Shown: positions 39,991 through 48,799 of the stretch, in pieces
How positions within the stretch are numbered: the stretch's first letter is position 1
How the letters are laid out: each line of letters opens with the position of its first letter
Origin: Micromonospora endolithica
GTDB lineage: Bacteria > Actinomycetota > Actinomycetes > Mycobacteriales > Micromonosporaceae
Assembly: GCF_003626595.1 (NCBI RefSeq)
Contig: NZ_RBAK01000006.1
Coordinates: 248,001 to 312,000 of the forward strand
Direction of reading: 5' to 3'
Length of the DNA stretch: 64,000 nucleotides
Position numbers and translations under genes: made by a program
The notes under the pieces: generated by a model
Databases searched by the model: none
Told to the model about the DNA's origin: nothing
Seen by the model: the letters and a program-made list of their open reading frames with translations, nothing else

Positions 39991-42900
39991 ATGGCCACCG
40001 CACACAAACTCACCCTCGTGCCGTACCTGCAACGCTGGGACCACGCCGCGCGGACCCTGTCGATCCGGCTGCTCGTCGCCCCGACCGGCAACCCGCTCGC
40101 CCCGCTGCTGGCCGCCCCACCCGGGGTGCCCGCCTTCACCGACGCGAAGCTCGCCTTCGGTGTCTCGATCTCCGACAGCGCCGGGGCCCTGCCCCAGCGC
40201 ACCCTGGTCGACCAGACCGCCGTCCTGCCCGCCGCCCCGGACACCGTGCACGCCCCGCACGCCCGGGACATCTTCACCGCCCTCGGCGAGGCCCTGGAGA
40301 TCCCGGCCGGGCCGGCCGGTGACACCTTCGCCCCGCAGGGCCGGGACCTCAGCCGGCAGCTGCGCAAGTACCTGCCGGTCAGCTACCGCCGGTCGTTCCC
40401 GTTCGTCCGGCCGCGCACCTCCCTCGCGGTCACCGACGACAGCTACCACTGCATGATGAGCTGCCCGCCCGAGCCGGTGCCCCCGGCGCCACCGATGGTG
40501 ATCGGCTGGGGTGAGGCGATCGCCTTCGCGCTGCGCCGGCCCCGGCTGGCCGAGGCGCTCGGGCTGGTCGTCGCGCTCGACGTGCCGGTGGACCCGGGGC
40601 GACTGGCGGACGGCGGCTGGCTCTGGGTCGACCTCGCCCCGCACGGCGACTACGCCGCGCAGGCCGCCGCCGACCCGGCCTTCCTGCGCTCCTTCGCCAC
40701 CCGGGTGCCGCGGCTGCCGGTCGACGCCGACCCGCCGCTGTTCACCCCGGTGCTCTTCCCGGTCTCCGCCGACGCCACCGGAGCCGGGGCGCTGGGCAAC
40801 TACGACAAGGTGTTCGCCGAGGCGCTGCGCTTCGACGACGGCTTCGCCAAGATCGTGCACGCCCGGCAGCCGGTCAGCGCCGACCTGCTGGACGAGACCG
40901 GCGACGGCGCGCCGGTCGCCCGCGACGAGGGCGTCCAACTCGGCTGGGACGACGAGGACATCCTGGAGGGCCAGAACCGGGCCCTGGGCGCCCCGCCGGA
41001 CGGCGAGGACCCGGTCCTCGCCCCGCGGGGCATCCTCGGCTACCGCGTCGACGTCCGGGAGTCCGGCGCCGGTGGCTGGACCTCGCTGTCCCTGGTGGAC
41101 GCGCCGCTGACCGTCGGGGTGGACCTCGGCGAGGCCCGCGAGGAACGGTGGAGCGAGGTCGTGCCCGCCGAGCACAGCGGTCAGCTCTGGCTGCCCGCCT
41201 GGTACCTGCGCTGGCGCGGCGGGTCACTGGTCGTGGACACCGTCGACGACCAGCGGCTGATGGACGTCCCGGTGGGACAGGCCGACACCGCCGTACCCGT
41301 CGGCGCCGACGCGGTCGAGCTGCGCTACGGCCGGTCGTACGAGTTCCGCGTCCGGCTCGCCGACGCCACCGGCGGCGGCCCCGCCGTCGACACCGAACCC
41401 GCCCGCGAGGGGGAGGCCCCGACCAGCACCCTGCTGCTGCGCCGGCACCGGCCCCCGGCGATGCTGCCGCTGGAGCAGGTCGTCCCGGCGGCGGACGGCA
41501 GCGTACCGGCGGTCACCGTGCGCCGCCCGCCGCTCGGCTACCCGGAGGCGGTCTTCGCCGCCGGCGCGCCCGCCCGCGCCGACCTGCTCGCCCAGATCGC
41601 CGCCAACGACGCGAACCCCGGCGCCGAGACCGCCCCGGCGGTTCCCGACCCGGACACCACGCTCGTGCACGTCCGGGTGCTGCTGCGCACACCGGTCTTC
41701 GACCCGGCCGGCGACGAGAGCGGCTTCGTCGAGTGGTACGCCACCACCCGGCCGTTCCCGGCCGATCCGGCCGCCCCGCTCGCCCTGGACCTGGACTGGA
41801 TCGACGCGGCCGACCCCGCCGACGTCGACGTCACCGGCCAGCTCGGCGACGAGGGGGAGGTCACCGGCGCGCTGCCGGTGCTCACCGCCCGCGACGTACG
41901 CCTGGAACTGCGCGCCCTCGGCGCGGACGACCCGACGTACTTCGCCGGCGACGCGGCCCGGCGCGGCCCGGCGCGGATCGTCGACCTGCACGCGGTGGCG
42001 ACCGCCGCGGCCGAGACCGACCCGCTGCGCCCGCTGCCGGCGGCCGACGAGCTGCGGTCGGTGTTCCTGCGCCCCGACCCGGCCGGTACGCCGGTGGTGG
42101 CGCACGCCCTCGCCGCCCAGAACGCGCCGACCCCGGCCCTGCTCGGCCGGCTCGCCGGCGCGCTGGACCTGGTGGCCGACGGTCCGATGCTGCTCGGACC
42201 ACCCGGGCAACGGTTCTCCTTCGGCTGCGCCGGCCTCACCCACCACCTCGCGCCGGACCTGTCCAGCGTGGAGTTCGCCGACCCGGCCGAGCTGGCCGGG
42301 CAGTGGATCAACGCGGTGCGGGTGGTGCTGGACCGGGACTGGACCTGGCGCGGCGCCGGCTCACCCACCCTGTCGGTGCGCCGCACGGTCACCATGCCGG
42401 ACGCTCCCGGCGCGCCGGACGTCACCGTGTCGGTCGGCACGGTCGAGCTGATGGACAGCGTCAACGTGCAGGCCACCCGGGGGCAGGTCGACCGGTCGGC
42501 GACCCGGCTGGTGTTCCTCGACGCGCTGCCGGTGCCGCTCGGCCCGGACGGCTTCCCGTACGAGCTGGCGGTCCGCTACGACCTCACCCTCACCCTGGAG
42601 GGCGGCGGCACGGTCGAGCGGGCCGTGCAGACCCGGCTGCCGGTGGTCACCCCGCCCGCCCAGCTGCCGAAGGTGGTCGCGGCGGGTGTCGCGCTCACGC
42701 CGTACGCCACCGACGCCGAGTACGCGGCCACCGCGCCCCGGATCCGGCGGCTGTGGCTGGAGTTCGCCGAGCCGCCGGCCGACCCGCGGGACGTCTACTT
42801 CGTCCGGCCGCTGACCGTCACGCCGGACCCGATGCTGCTGCCCGGCACCGAGCCGGTGGCCGACCCGGCGACCGTGCCGGGCGTGCCGCTGGACCCGGAG

Positions 42901-43623
42901 CCGATCCGCGTGATCACCCCCGGCCAGGTGCAGGACCTCGCCGGGCTGGCCGCCATGCAGCGCCTGGAACCGGCGGCCGACAGCGACCGGCACTTCCTGG
43001 TGCCGCTGCCACCGAACACCGACCCGAACTCGCCGGAACTGTTCTCCTTCTACACCTACGAGATCCGCGTCGGGCACGACCGGGGCCCGGACGCCGACCC
43101 GCTCTGGTGCACCGCCCAGGGCCGGTTCGGCGAGGCGCTGACGCTGGAGGGGGTCGCCCACCCCGCCCCCGAGCTGCCCTGCTCGGTGCTCGCCGAGCCG
43201 GACGGCGCGGTCCGGATCCGCTCGGCGTACGCGGTGCCGTACGCCGGGCTGCGCCGGGTCCTGCCGAACCCACCGAACACCGGCCTGTGGGCGGTGCTCT
43301 ACGCGCGGGTGGTGCAGGCCGACGGCAGTACCCGCCGCAACGTCCAGCTCGACCTGCGGCGGCTGCGCCCGCTGCGGCGACGGCACGACGACGGCACCCC
43401 GCTCGCCGTCGAGGGCGAGATCCGCTGGACCGGCGACGACGTACGCGCGGCCCTCGCCGCCGCCGGCCTGCCGGCCAGGGCCCCGATCAGCGCCCTGGCC
43501 GTGGAGGTGCTCCCGGAGCCGAACGGCGGCTTCACCGACCCCCTCGGCGGCGACCTGGGCCAGGTCCGCATCCTGCGCACCAGCCCGCTGTCCCCGGTAG
43601 ACCGCAACTGCTGCGGCACCTGA
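39991..43623 (+). CDS. giant protein of unknown function (1210 aa)
   Basis: Translated from ATG 39991 with GGGAG six bases upstream, 11 bp after the 1568-aa gene. No signal peptide, membrane helix or known domain is seen. The sequence is beta-rich with repeated segments of the type YRVDVRESGAGGWTSLSLV, YEFRVRLADATGG and YEIRVGHDRGPDADPLW, which look like fibronectin-III-like or immunoglobulin-like modules though no clear family can be named. HCMMSC near residue 150 and a terminal NCCGT are its Cys-containing motifs. It probably works with the preceding protein, perhaps as a large cytoplasmic or leaderless-secreted complex. The function is unknown. Confidence 0.75.
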   Translation: MATAHKLTLVPYLQRWDHAARTLSIRLLVAPTGNPLAPLLAAPPGVPAFTDAKLAFGVSISDSAGALPQRTLVDQTAVLPAAPDTVHAPHARDIFTALGEALEIPAGPAGDTFAPQGRDLSRQLRKYLPVSYRRSFPFVRPRTSLAVTDDSYHCMMSCPPEPVPPAPPMVIGWGEAIAFALRRPRLAEALGLVVALDVPVDPGRLADGGWLWVDLAPHGDYAAQAAADPAFLRSFATRVPRLPVDADPPLFTPVLFPVSADATGAGALGNYDKVFAEALRFDDGFAKIVHARQPVSADLLDETGDGAPVARDEGVQLGWDDEDILEGQNRALGAPPDGEDPVLAPRGILGYRVDVRESGAGGWTSLSLVDAPLTVGVDLGEAREERWSEVVPAEHSGQLWLPAWYLRWRGGSLVVDTVDDQRLMDVPVGQADTAVPVGADAVELRYGRSYEFRVRLADATGGGPAVDTEPAREGEAPTSTLLLRRHRPPAMLPLEQVVPAADGSVPAVTVRRPPLGYPEAVFAAGAPARADLLAQIAANDANPGAETAPAVPDPDTTLVHVRVLLRTPVFDPAGDESGFVEWYATTRPFPADPAAPLALDLDWIDAADPADVDVTGQLGDEGEVTGALPVLTARDVRLELRALGADDPTYFAGDAARRGPARIVDLHAVATAAAETDPLRPLPAADELRSVFLRPDPAGTPVVAHALAAQNAPTPALLGRLAGALDLVADGPMLLGPPGQRFSFGCAGLTHHLAPDLSSVEFADPAELAGQWINAVRVVLDRDWTWRGAGSPTLSVRRTVTMPDAPGAPDVTVSVGTVELMDSVNVQATRGQVDRSATRLVFLDALPVPLGPDGFPYELAVRYDLTLTLEGGGTVERAVQTRLPVVTPPAQLPKVVAAGVALTPYATDAEYAATAPRIRRLWLEFAEPPADPRDVYFVRPLTVTPDPMLLPGTEPVADPATVPGVPLDPEPIRVITPGQVQDLAGLAAMQRLEPAADSDRHFLVPLPPNTDPNSPELFSFYTYEIRVGHDRGPDADPLWCTAQGRFGEALTLEGVAHPAPELPCSVLAEPDGAVRIRSAYAVPYAGLRRVLPNPPNTGLWAVLYARVVQADGSTRRNVQLDLRRLRPLRRRHDDGTPLAVEGEIRWTGDDVRAALAAAGLPARAPISALAVEVLPEPNGGFTDPLGGDLGQVRILRTSPLSPVDRNCCGT

Positions 43624-43628
43624 GATGA

Positions 43629-43680
43629 AAGGAAGGGCCCCCGCTTAACGCCTGGTGTATAGGAAGGGCCCCCTCCTAAC
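43629..43680 (-). repeat. 52-bp GGGGCCCTTCC repeat element, right (inverted) copy
   Basis: The reverse complement aligns along its full length with 35104-35155 (two GGGGGCCCTTCC units and GGCGTTAA conserved). It starts 5 bp after the stop of the 1210-aa gene and may also serve as its terminator. Confidence 0.8.
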
Positions 43681-43736
43681 ACGACGGCGCGGGGCGCGCG
43701 GCGCGGGGCGGGTGCGGCGTGGGGCGGGCGCGACGC

Positions 43737-43771
43737 GGGCCGCCCGCCCCCGGGGAGGGGACGGGCGGCCC
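43737..43771 (-). terminator. terminator of the PA14-DUF1080 gene
   Basis: GGGCCGCCCG (43737-43746) and CGGGCGGCCC (43762-43771) pair perfectly, 15 bp beyond the minus-strand stop. Confidence 0.6.
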
Positions 43772-43785
43772 GGGTGGCGGGGCGG

Positions 43786-46700
43786 TCAGGAGAGGGGTTC
43801 GATCCAGATGTTGCGGTAGCGGACGTTGGCGCCGGGGTCGCCGTGGTCCTGGAGGCGGATCGGGCCGCCCGAGGCGGACTCCGCGGCGCCGCCGCCGGTC
43901 GGTCCGCTGATCTCCACGTCGTTGTGGACGAGGGTGCCGTTCCACCGCACGGTCACCCGCGCGTTGGCGGTCTTGTTGCCGGAGCCGTCGAAGCGGGCGG
44001 CCCGGAACGTGATGTCGTACGTCTGCCAGGTCTCCGGCGCGGTCGCCGCGTTGCTGGACGCCGCCGTACGGCTGTAGATCGACCCGGCCTCGGTGTTGTC
44101 CAGGGACGTGTCCCCGTACGAGTCGAGGACCTGGAGTTCGTACCGGTCCTGGAGGTAGACGCCGCTGTTGCCGCGCTGCTGTCCGGTGACCGTGGACGGG
44201 TAGGTCGGCTGCCACCACTCGACGTGCAGGTTGAAGTCGCCGAAGCTCTGCTTGGTCCGGATGTCGCCGCCGAGGACCTCCGCCGACCCGTTCGCCAGCG
44301 GCCAGGTGGCGGCACCGCCCCCGGTGGTCTGCCACGCGTTCAGGTCGTCGCCGTCGAAGAGCTGGATCCGGTTGGTTCCGCTCCCGCCGTTGACCACCCA
44401 GTGCTGGTGGGCGGCTCCGGCGTACGTCCAGATCTGGATCTGGGTGCGGTCGGCGGTGGCGCCCCCGGCGGCCTCCAGCACCTTGCCGGACTGGGGGTTG
44501 AGGATCGAACCGTTGGCCTGCGGACGCCACACCTGCGATCCGGTGCCGTTGCAGGTCCACAGTTGGACCTTGGTGCCGTTGGCGGTGCCGGCGTTGTCCA
44601 CGTCCAGGCACTTGCCGAGTGCCTGGAACGTCTCGCCGACCCGGGTCCACTTCTGGGCGTTGGTGCCGTTGCACCCGTAGAGCTGGATCTTGGTGCCGTC
44701 GGCGGTGCCCGAGTTGTCGACGTCCAGGCACTTGCCGCCCACACCGGTGATGGTGCCCGAGCCGCCTCCGGACGAGCCGTAGACCTCGAACTCGTAGATC
44801 CGGGCCGCCGGGTCGGTGGTGCTGGTCGGCGCGGTGATGTTCAGCCGGACGTAGCGCGCCGTCACCGTGCTGACGTCGTGCGTGGTGGTGCTGGCGGTGT
44901 TGCCGGTGACCGTCGCCCGGGTGGTCCAGGTCGACCCGTCCGGGCTGGTGGCGATGGTGAAGTCCCTGGTGTTCCAGGCGGTGTTCTCACCACCGGCCCC
45001 GGCGTGCTTCACCACGAACTTGTTGACGCTCTGGCTGGACCCCAGGTCGACCTGGAGGTACCTGTTGGTGCCCTTCGAGCACCACTTGTCGGTGTTGCCG
45101 CCGGAGACGCTGCCGTTGACCGCCTTGGCCGGGCCCTCTTCGGTGGCGCAGGAGCTGTCCGCGGTGGCGGTCTTGTTCAGCGCCAGGTTGGTCCCGGTGG
45201 TCGGCGGCGGGGTGCTGCCCGGGATGGCGTTGAGGGTGTACCACGCCTCGGTGCTCCACAGTGACGCACCGGTGGACGAGGTGAACGGTCGCGGCGACCG
45301 GACGTGGACCACGTGGCCCGCCTTGCGGCCGGGCACGGTCAGGCTGACCTTCTTCCGGTCCGCCGACAGGGTGGCGGCGCTGACGGTCAGCGTCTCCTGG
45401 TCGATCTTCGGCCCGCCGTAGCCGGACGTCGGCTGGTAGCGCCACTGCTTGATCTTGTAACGGGCGGCCAGGTCCGCGGCGGTCTCGGTGGACACCGGCT
45501 GGGTGTACTCCAGCTCGAAGCCGGTGGCGGTGGCGCGCATGGCGAGGATGTCGAAGGTGCTGGTGCCGTTCGGGGTGAGCTTCTGCAACCCGTACGCCAG
45601 CTTGCCGCTCTGGCCCCAGTTGCCCCCGGCGCCGAGCCCGCCGACGTAGACCGCGCCGTCCGGGCCGACGTGCACCTCGGAGATGCCGGCCTCCAGGCCC
45701 TGGGTCATCCGGAACAGCGCGCCCTGGTACTCGCCGTTGACCTTCTCCAGGAACGCCCGTTGCAGGCCGCCGTAGGTGACGTCACCGATGAGCAGCTGCC
45801 CCGCGTAGGTGCCGCTGGGCACCGTCACCAGCCCGCTGGGGGAGTTGGCGATCTCGTTCTGCGGCATCCACAGCACCGGCGGGGTGACCGGCTTGTTGTC
45901 GAAGGGGCCGTCCGGGTTCATGTAGTGGTTGAAGAACCGGTCCTGCTTGATGTGCACCAGCTTCGACGAGGGCAGCCAGCCGCCCTGGTTGTCGGTGACG
46001 AAGACGCCGTTCTCCGGTCCCCAGCCGATGCCGTGCGGGGTGCGCAGGCCACCGGCCACGTAGGACACCGCGCCGGTGTCCTTGTGCACGCGGATCGAGG
46101 TGCCCCGGTTCGGCGCGGGCTGCGGGTCGGTGGTGTTGCCGCCGTAGTTGATGGAGACCGAGAGGTTCAGCAGGAAGTACGGCGCCTGGTAGAGCAGGCC
46201 GAAGGCGAACTCGTGGAAGTTGCCCCCGTACGGCCAGGTGGCCACGGTCTGGTACTGGTCGGCCACCTCGTCGCCGTTGGTGTCCACGAGTCGGGTCAGC
46301 CTCTGCTTCTCCGACACGTAGACGACCCCGTCGACGACCTTGAGGCCCATCGGCTCCTTGAGGTTGTCGCCGATCTTCTTGGTGGTCACGCTGCCCGGCC
46401 CGGTCGCGCCGGCGGTGTTGCTCAGGATGTGCACCTCGCCGTCCTGGGAGGTGCCGGACTGGTCGCTGCCGCCCCAGGTGGAGATCACCATCCGCCCGTC
46501 GGCGAGCCAGTCCATCCCGGTGACCTTCGGCTGGAAGCCGCTGGGCCGCAGGTTGGTCAGCGTGTAGCTGGGATGTACGGAGGTCAGCGGCAGCCCGTCG
46601 CCGGGGGAGTCGAGGACGCCCTCGCACTCCTTCTTGCCCGGCGCGGTCACCCGGACCACGCCCGCGTCGGTGCTCAGGGCCGAGTTGGGCACCAGGACGA

Positions 46701-47217
46701 AGGACGAGGAGCCGGGGGTCTTCCACTCCAGCGTGATCTGCTGCCCGCCGGTGCGCTCGAAGTGGTCGATCCGGAACGGGTGCGCCCCGGCGGTGAGGTT
46801 GACCGTGCCCTCCTTGGGCGGGTCGGCGCCGTGCAGGCCGTCGTGGTTGACGACCACCGTGTTGTCGACGGTGAGCTTCGAGCCGTCGTCGCTGGTGAGC
46901 CGGAAGGTGTACGAGCCGGCTGCGGTGACGTTGATGTTGCCGAGCACCTGCGTCACGAAGTAGTCGTTGAAGCCGAAGTCCGCGGCGGTGGAGAAGTTGA
47001 TCGTGGACATCAGCTTGTCGACGTTCGGGGTCTGCCCCGGCTTGAGGGTGCAGATCTCGTCCAGCGGCACCTGCACGTCGTAGACCCGCAGGGTGACGCC
47101 CGGCTCCTGGGCGGGCGCCGCGGTGGCCGGAGCGGCCCAGAGGCCGGTGGCGGTGAGGGCGAGTGCGAGCGCACCCAGGACAGGACTGCGGAATCGGCGC
47201 AGCAGCCGTGTGCCCAT
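43786..47217 (-). CDS. secreted PA14/propeller/CBM32/CBM13/DUF1080 multidomain protein
   Basis: A 1143-aa exported protein (signal to about residue 36). Order: PA14 sugar-binding domain (38-180, SDDGSKLTVDNTVVVNHDG); glucose/sorbosone dehydrogenase-type six-blade propeller (about 205-600, with GMDWLADGRMVISTWGG and HGIGWGPENGVFVTDNQGG); F5/8C/CBM32 (672-812); ricin-type CBM13 (820-945; GGKCLDVDNSGTADG and GKCLDVDNAGTANG are its repeats); and DUF1080 (949-1143), now regarded as a 3-keto-disaccharide hydrolase domain. It probably processes an oxidised plant or microbial polysaccharide outside the cell. The TTGACA promoter and palindrome upstream suggest sugar control. A domain swap by annotation error is unlikely because the frame is continuous. 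Confidence 0.85.
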   Translation of the reverse strand: MGTRLLRRFRSPVLGALALALTATGLWAAPATAAPAQEPGVTLRVYDVQVPLDEICTLKPGQTPNVDKLMSTINFSTAADFGFNDYFVTQVLGNINVTAAGSYTFRLTSDDGSKLTVDNTVVVNHDGLHGADPPKEGTVNLTAGAHPFRIDHFERTGGQQITLEWKTPGSSSFVLVPNSALSTDAGVVRVTAPGKKECEGVLDSPGDGLPLTSVHPSYTLTNLRPSGFQPKVTGMDWLADGRMVISTWGGSDQSGTSQDGEVHILSNTAGATGPGSVTTKKIGDNLKEPMGLKVVDGVVYVSEKQRLTRLVDTNGDEVADQYQTVATWPYGGNFHEFAFGLLYQAPYFLLNLSVSINYGGNTTDPQPAPNRGTSIRVHKDTGAVSYVAGGLRTPHGIGWGPENGVFVTDNQGGWLPSSKLVHIKQDRFFNHYMNPDGPFDNKPVTPPVLWMPQNEIANSPSGLVTVPSGTYAGQLLIGDVTYGGLQRAFLEKVNGEYQGALFRMTQGLEAGISEVHVGPDGAVYVGGLGAGGNWGQSGKLAYGLQKLTPNGTSTFDILAMRATATGFELEYTQPVSTETAADLAARYKIKQWRYQPTSGYGGPKIDQETLTVSAATLSADRKKVSLTVPGRKAGHVVHVRSPRPFTSSTGASLWSTEAWYTLNAIPGSTPPPTTGTNLALNKTATADSSCATEEGPAKAVNGSVSGGNTDKWCSKGTNRYLQVDLGSSQSVNKFVVKHAGAGGENTAWNTRDFTIATSPDGSTWTTRATVTGNTASTTTHDVSTVTARYVRLNITAPTSTTDPAARIYEFEVYGSSGGGSGTITGVGGKCLDVDNSGTADGTKIQLYGCNGTNAQKWTRVGETFQALGKCLDVDNAGTANGTKVQLWTCNGTGSQVWRPQANGSILNPQSGKVLEAAGGATADRTQIQIWTYAGAAHQHWVVNGGSGTNRIQLFDGDDLNAWQTTGGGAATWPLANGSAEVLGGDIRTKQSFGDFNLHVEWWQPTYPSTVTGQQRGNSGVYLQDRYELQVLDSYGDTSLDNTEAGSIYSRTAASSNAATAPETWQTYDITFRAARFDGSGNKTANARVTVRWNGTLVHNDVEISGPTGGGAAESASGGPIRLQDHGDPGANVRYRNIWIEPLS

Positions 47218-47388
47218 CGTTCCTCCTCGGGAGGGGTAGGAGTGATCGACGGCCGACCGCGCGCGGGAGCTGCGGTGAGGTGGCGGTCGCCGTCGACCGG
47301 GCTCCGGGGCGGGCGATCGACGCCGACGATGCGACCCACCTGGAACACCGGGGTGATGGTCCGAGACATTAAACGTCTTCGATCAGAG

Positions 47389-47441
47389 AGTCCATGGCTT
47401 TTGCATGATCGTGTCAAACTTTCGCTCAATCAGGCGAAAGT
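47389..47441 (-). promoter_or_regulatory. promoter and palindrome of the PA14-DUF1080 gene
   Basis: On the minus strand TTGACA (47412-47417) and TGGACT (47389-47394) are 17 bp apart. Directly upstream is an inverted repeat ACTTTCGC (47418-47425) / GCGAAAGT (47434-47441) with perfect 8-bp arms; its ACTTTCG core resembles xylan-regulator sites of Streptomyces as I recall them. Confidence 0.6.
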
Positions 47442-47511
47442 CCGGTCGGATGGGCGAGGACGGCTCAAGTGCCAGTTCCGTTTGGCCCGGCCGGTGCTAT
47501 ACGGTCGGCAG

Positions 47512-47730
47512 GTGATCGTCGAAAAACACTGGTGGAACGGGGACCCGACTGCCCGCGGGCGCCGCGACGTGTACATCCGCCGGGCCGGGGAGCGCTGGGA
47601 GGTCCTGGCGCAGATCGGTGGCGCGCAGGGCCGCTCGAAGTTGCAGGAATGTCCCAGCCGCAGCTCAGCGGTCATCCTTGCCAGCGCCTGGCGCGGCAGC
47701 GGTTCGTCCTGGCGCGAGATTCCCAGCTGA
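47512..47730 (+). CDS. small conserved-looking hypothetical protein
   Basis: A 72-aa protein from GTG 47512. It starts VIVEKHWWNGDPTARGRRDVY and continues through a basic, Gly-rich C-terminus (SAVILASAWRGSGSSWREIP). The balanced composition (Trp, His, Tyr, Lys) distinguishes it from the Arg/Pro-rich shadow frames around it. The gene is divergent from the PA14-DUF1080 gene. TATACG lies eight bases before the start, so it may be leaderless. The function is unknown. Confidence 0.55.
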   Translation: MIVEKHWWNGDPTARGRRDVYIRRAGERWEVLAQIGGAQGRSKLQECPSRSSAVILASAWRGSGSSWREIPS

Positions 47731-47799
47731 GCCGGCGCTGAGTCACGGCTGAGTAACGACTCGGTCGCCGTCGAGTGACGGCTCAGTCAGGGGTTCGGC

Positions 47800-48684
47800 T
47801 CAGGCGACCCGGGCCGCCGTGCCCGGCGCCGGTGCCGACACCGCCGGGGGGTGCAGCACCCTGGCGATGGCCTCGACCCCGTCGACCAGTCGTGGCCCGG
47901 CCCGGACGATCAGCCTGTCGGCGTCCAACGCCCACACCGGTGTGCCGGGGAACTCGGCCGCCACCGCCCGCGCCTGCCCGACCGCACCGTCGAGGCGGAA
48001 GCCACACGGCGTCACCAGCACGACGTCCGGTGCGGCGGCGCGCAGCTCGGCGTACGTGGTGGGCACCGACCGGGCACCCGGCCGGGCCGCCACCGGCTGT
48101 CCGCCGGCGGCCGTGACCAGGTCCGGGATCCAGTGCCCGGCGCTGAACGGCGGATCCACCCACTCCACCACCGCGACCCGGGGACGCGGCCGGCCGGCCA
48201 CCGCCGTGGCCACCGCCGCGAGCCGCGCCCGCAGCGCGTCCACCAGGGCCTCGGCCCGATCCGGTACGCGGGCCCGCGCGCCCACCGTCAGGATCGTGTC
48301 CAGGACCTCGGGCAGGGTGTACGGGTCCAGCGACAGCACGTCGGCGCGGGCGCCCAGGTGGTCGAGGGCCTCGGCGACCCGACCGGCGGGCAGCGCGCAG
48401 ACCCGGCACAGGTCCTGCGTGATGATCAGGTCCGGGTCGAGGCCGGCCAGCGCGTCGGCGTGCAGGGTGTAGAGGTCCTCCCCGGCGGCGACCCGGGCGC
48501 GGACGTACCCGTCGATCTCGGCGGGGCTCATCCCCCGGGTGTCCCGCCCGCCGACCACCACGGTCAGGTCGGCCCGGTCAGCGGCCGGCACCTCGCACTC
48601 GAAGGTCACCCCGACCAGTTCCGGGCCCAGCCCCAGGGCGTAGACGATCTCGGTCGCGGACGGCAGCAGGGACACCAGGCGCAT
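47800..48684 (-). CDS. cobalamin-binding (BtuF-like) protein without export signal
   Basis: A 294-aa protein of the BtuF/FhuD-type helical-backbone binding family: RLVSLLPSATEIVYALGLGPELVGVTFECE at the start, ADALAGLDPDLIITQDLCRVC in the middle, and WVDPPFSAGHWIPDLVTAAGG near residue 175. Neither lipobox nor signal peptide is present, so it would stay in the cytoplasm, unlike true BtuF; similar orphan proteins exist in many actinobacteria with unclear function. No permease or ATPase is adjacent. The ATG is leaderless: CAGGAT (48691-48696) is six bases upstream. Confidence 0.75.
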   Translation of the reverse strand: MRLVSLLPSATEIVYALGLGPELVGVTFECEVPAADRADLTVVVGGRDTRGMSPAEIDGYVRARVAAGEDLYTLHADALAGLDPDLIITQDLCRVCALPAGRVAEALDHLGARADVLSLDPYTLPEVLDTILTVGARARVPDRAEALVDALRARLAAVATAVAGRPRPRVAVVEWVDPPFSAGHWIPDLVTAAGGQPVAARPGARSVPTTYAELRAAAPDVVLVTPCGFRLDGAVGQARAVAAEFPGTPVWALDADRLIVRAGPRLVDGVEAIARVLHPPAVSAPAPGTAARVA

Positions 48685-48690
48685 GCGCCC

Positions 48691-48696
48691 ATCCTG
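48691..48696 (-). promoter_or_regulatory. -10 box of a leaderless promoter
   Basis: CAGGAT on the minus strand, six bases before ATG 48684. Confidence 0.5.
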
Positions 48697-48799
48697 CCCG
48701 CACCGCCGGACCGGCCGCCGTCCCGGGTTCCCGCGAGGTTTCCCGGCCGGCTCCGGCGGTACCTGTCAGGAGACTGTCCCGCCTCTGGAGGTGACCCCG

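Noticed and set aside
35274..43623. Giant gene pair as phage tail, contractile injection system or polyketide/NRPS genes
   Set aside because: No sheath, baseplate, ATPase, adenylation, ketosynthase or carrier motifs are visible, and no associated genes lie nearby.
47742..47799. CTGAG/CTCAG-rich segment as a specific terminator
   Set aside because: Several alternative weak pairings exist and none gives a clearly superior stem; no confident call.
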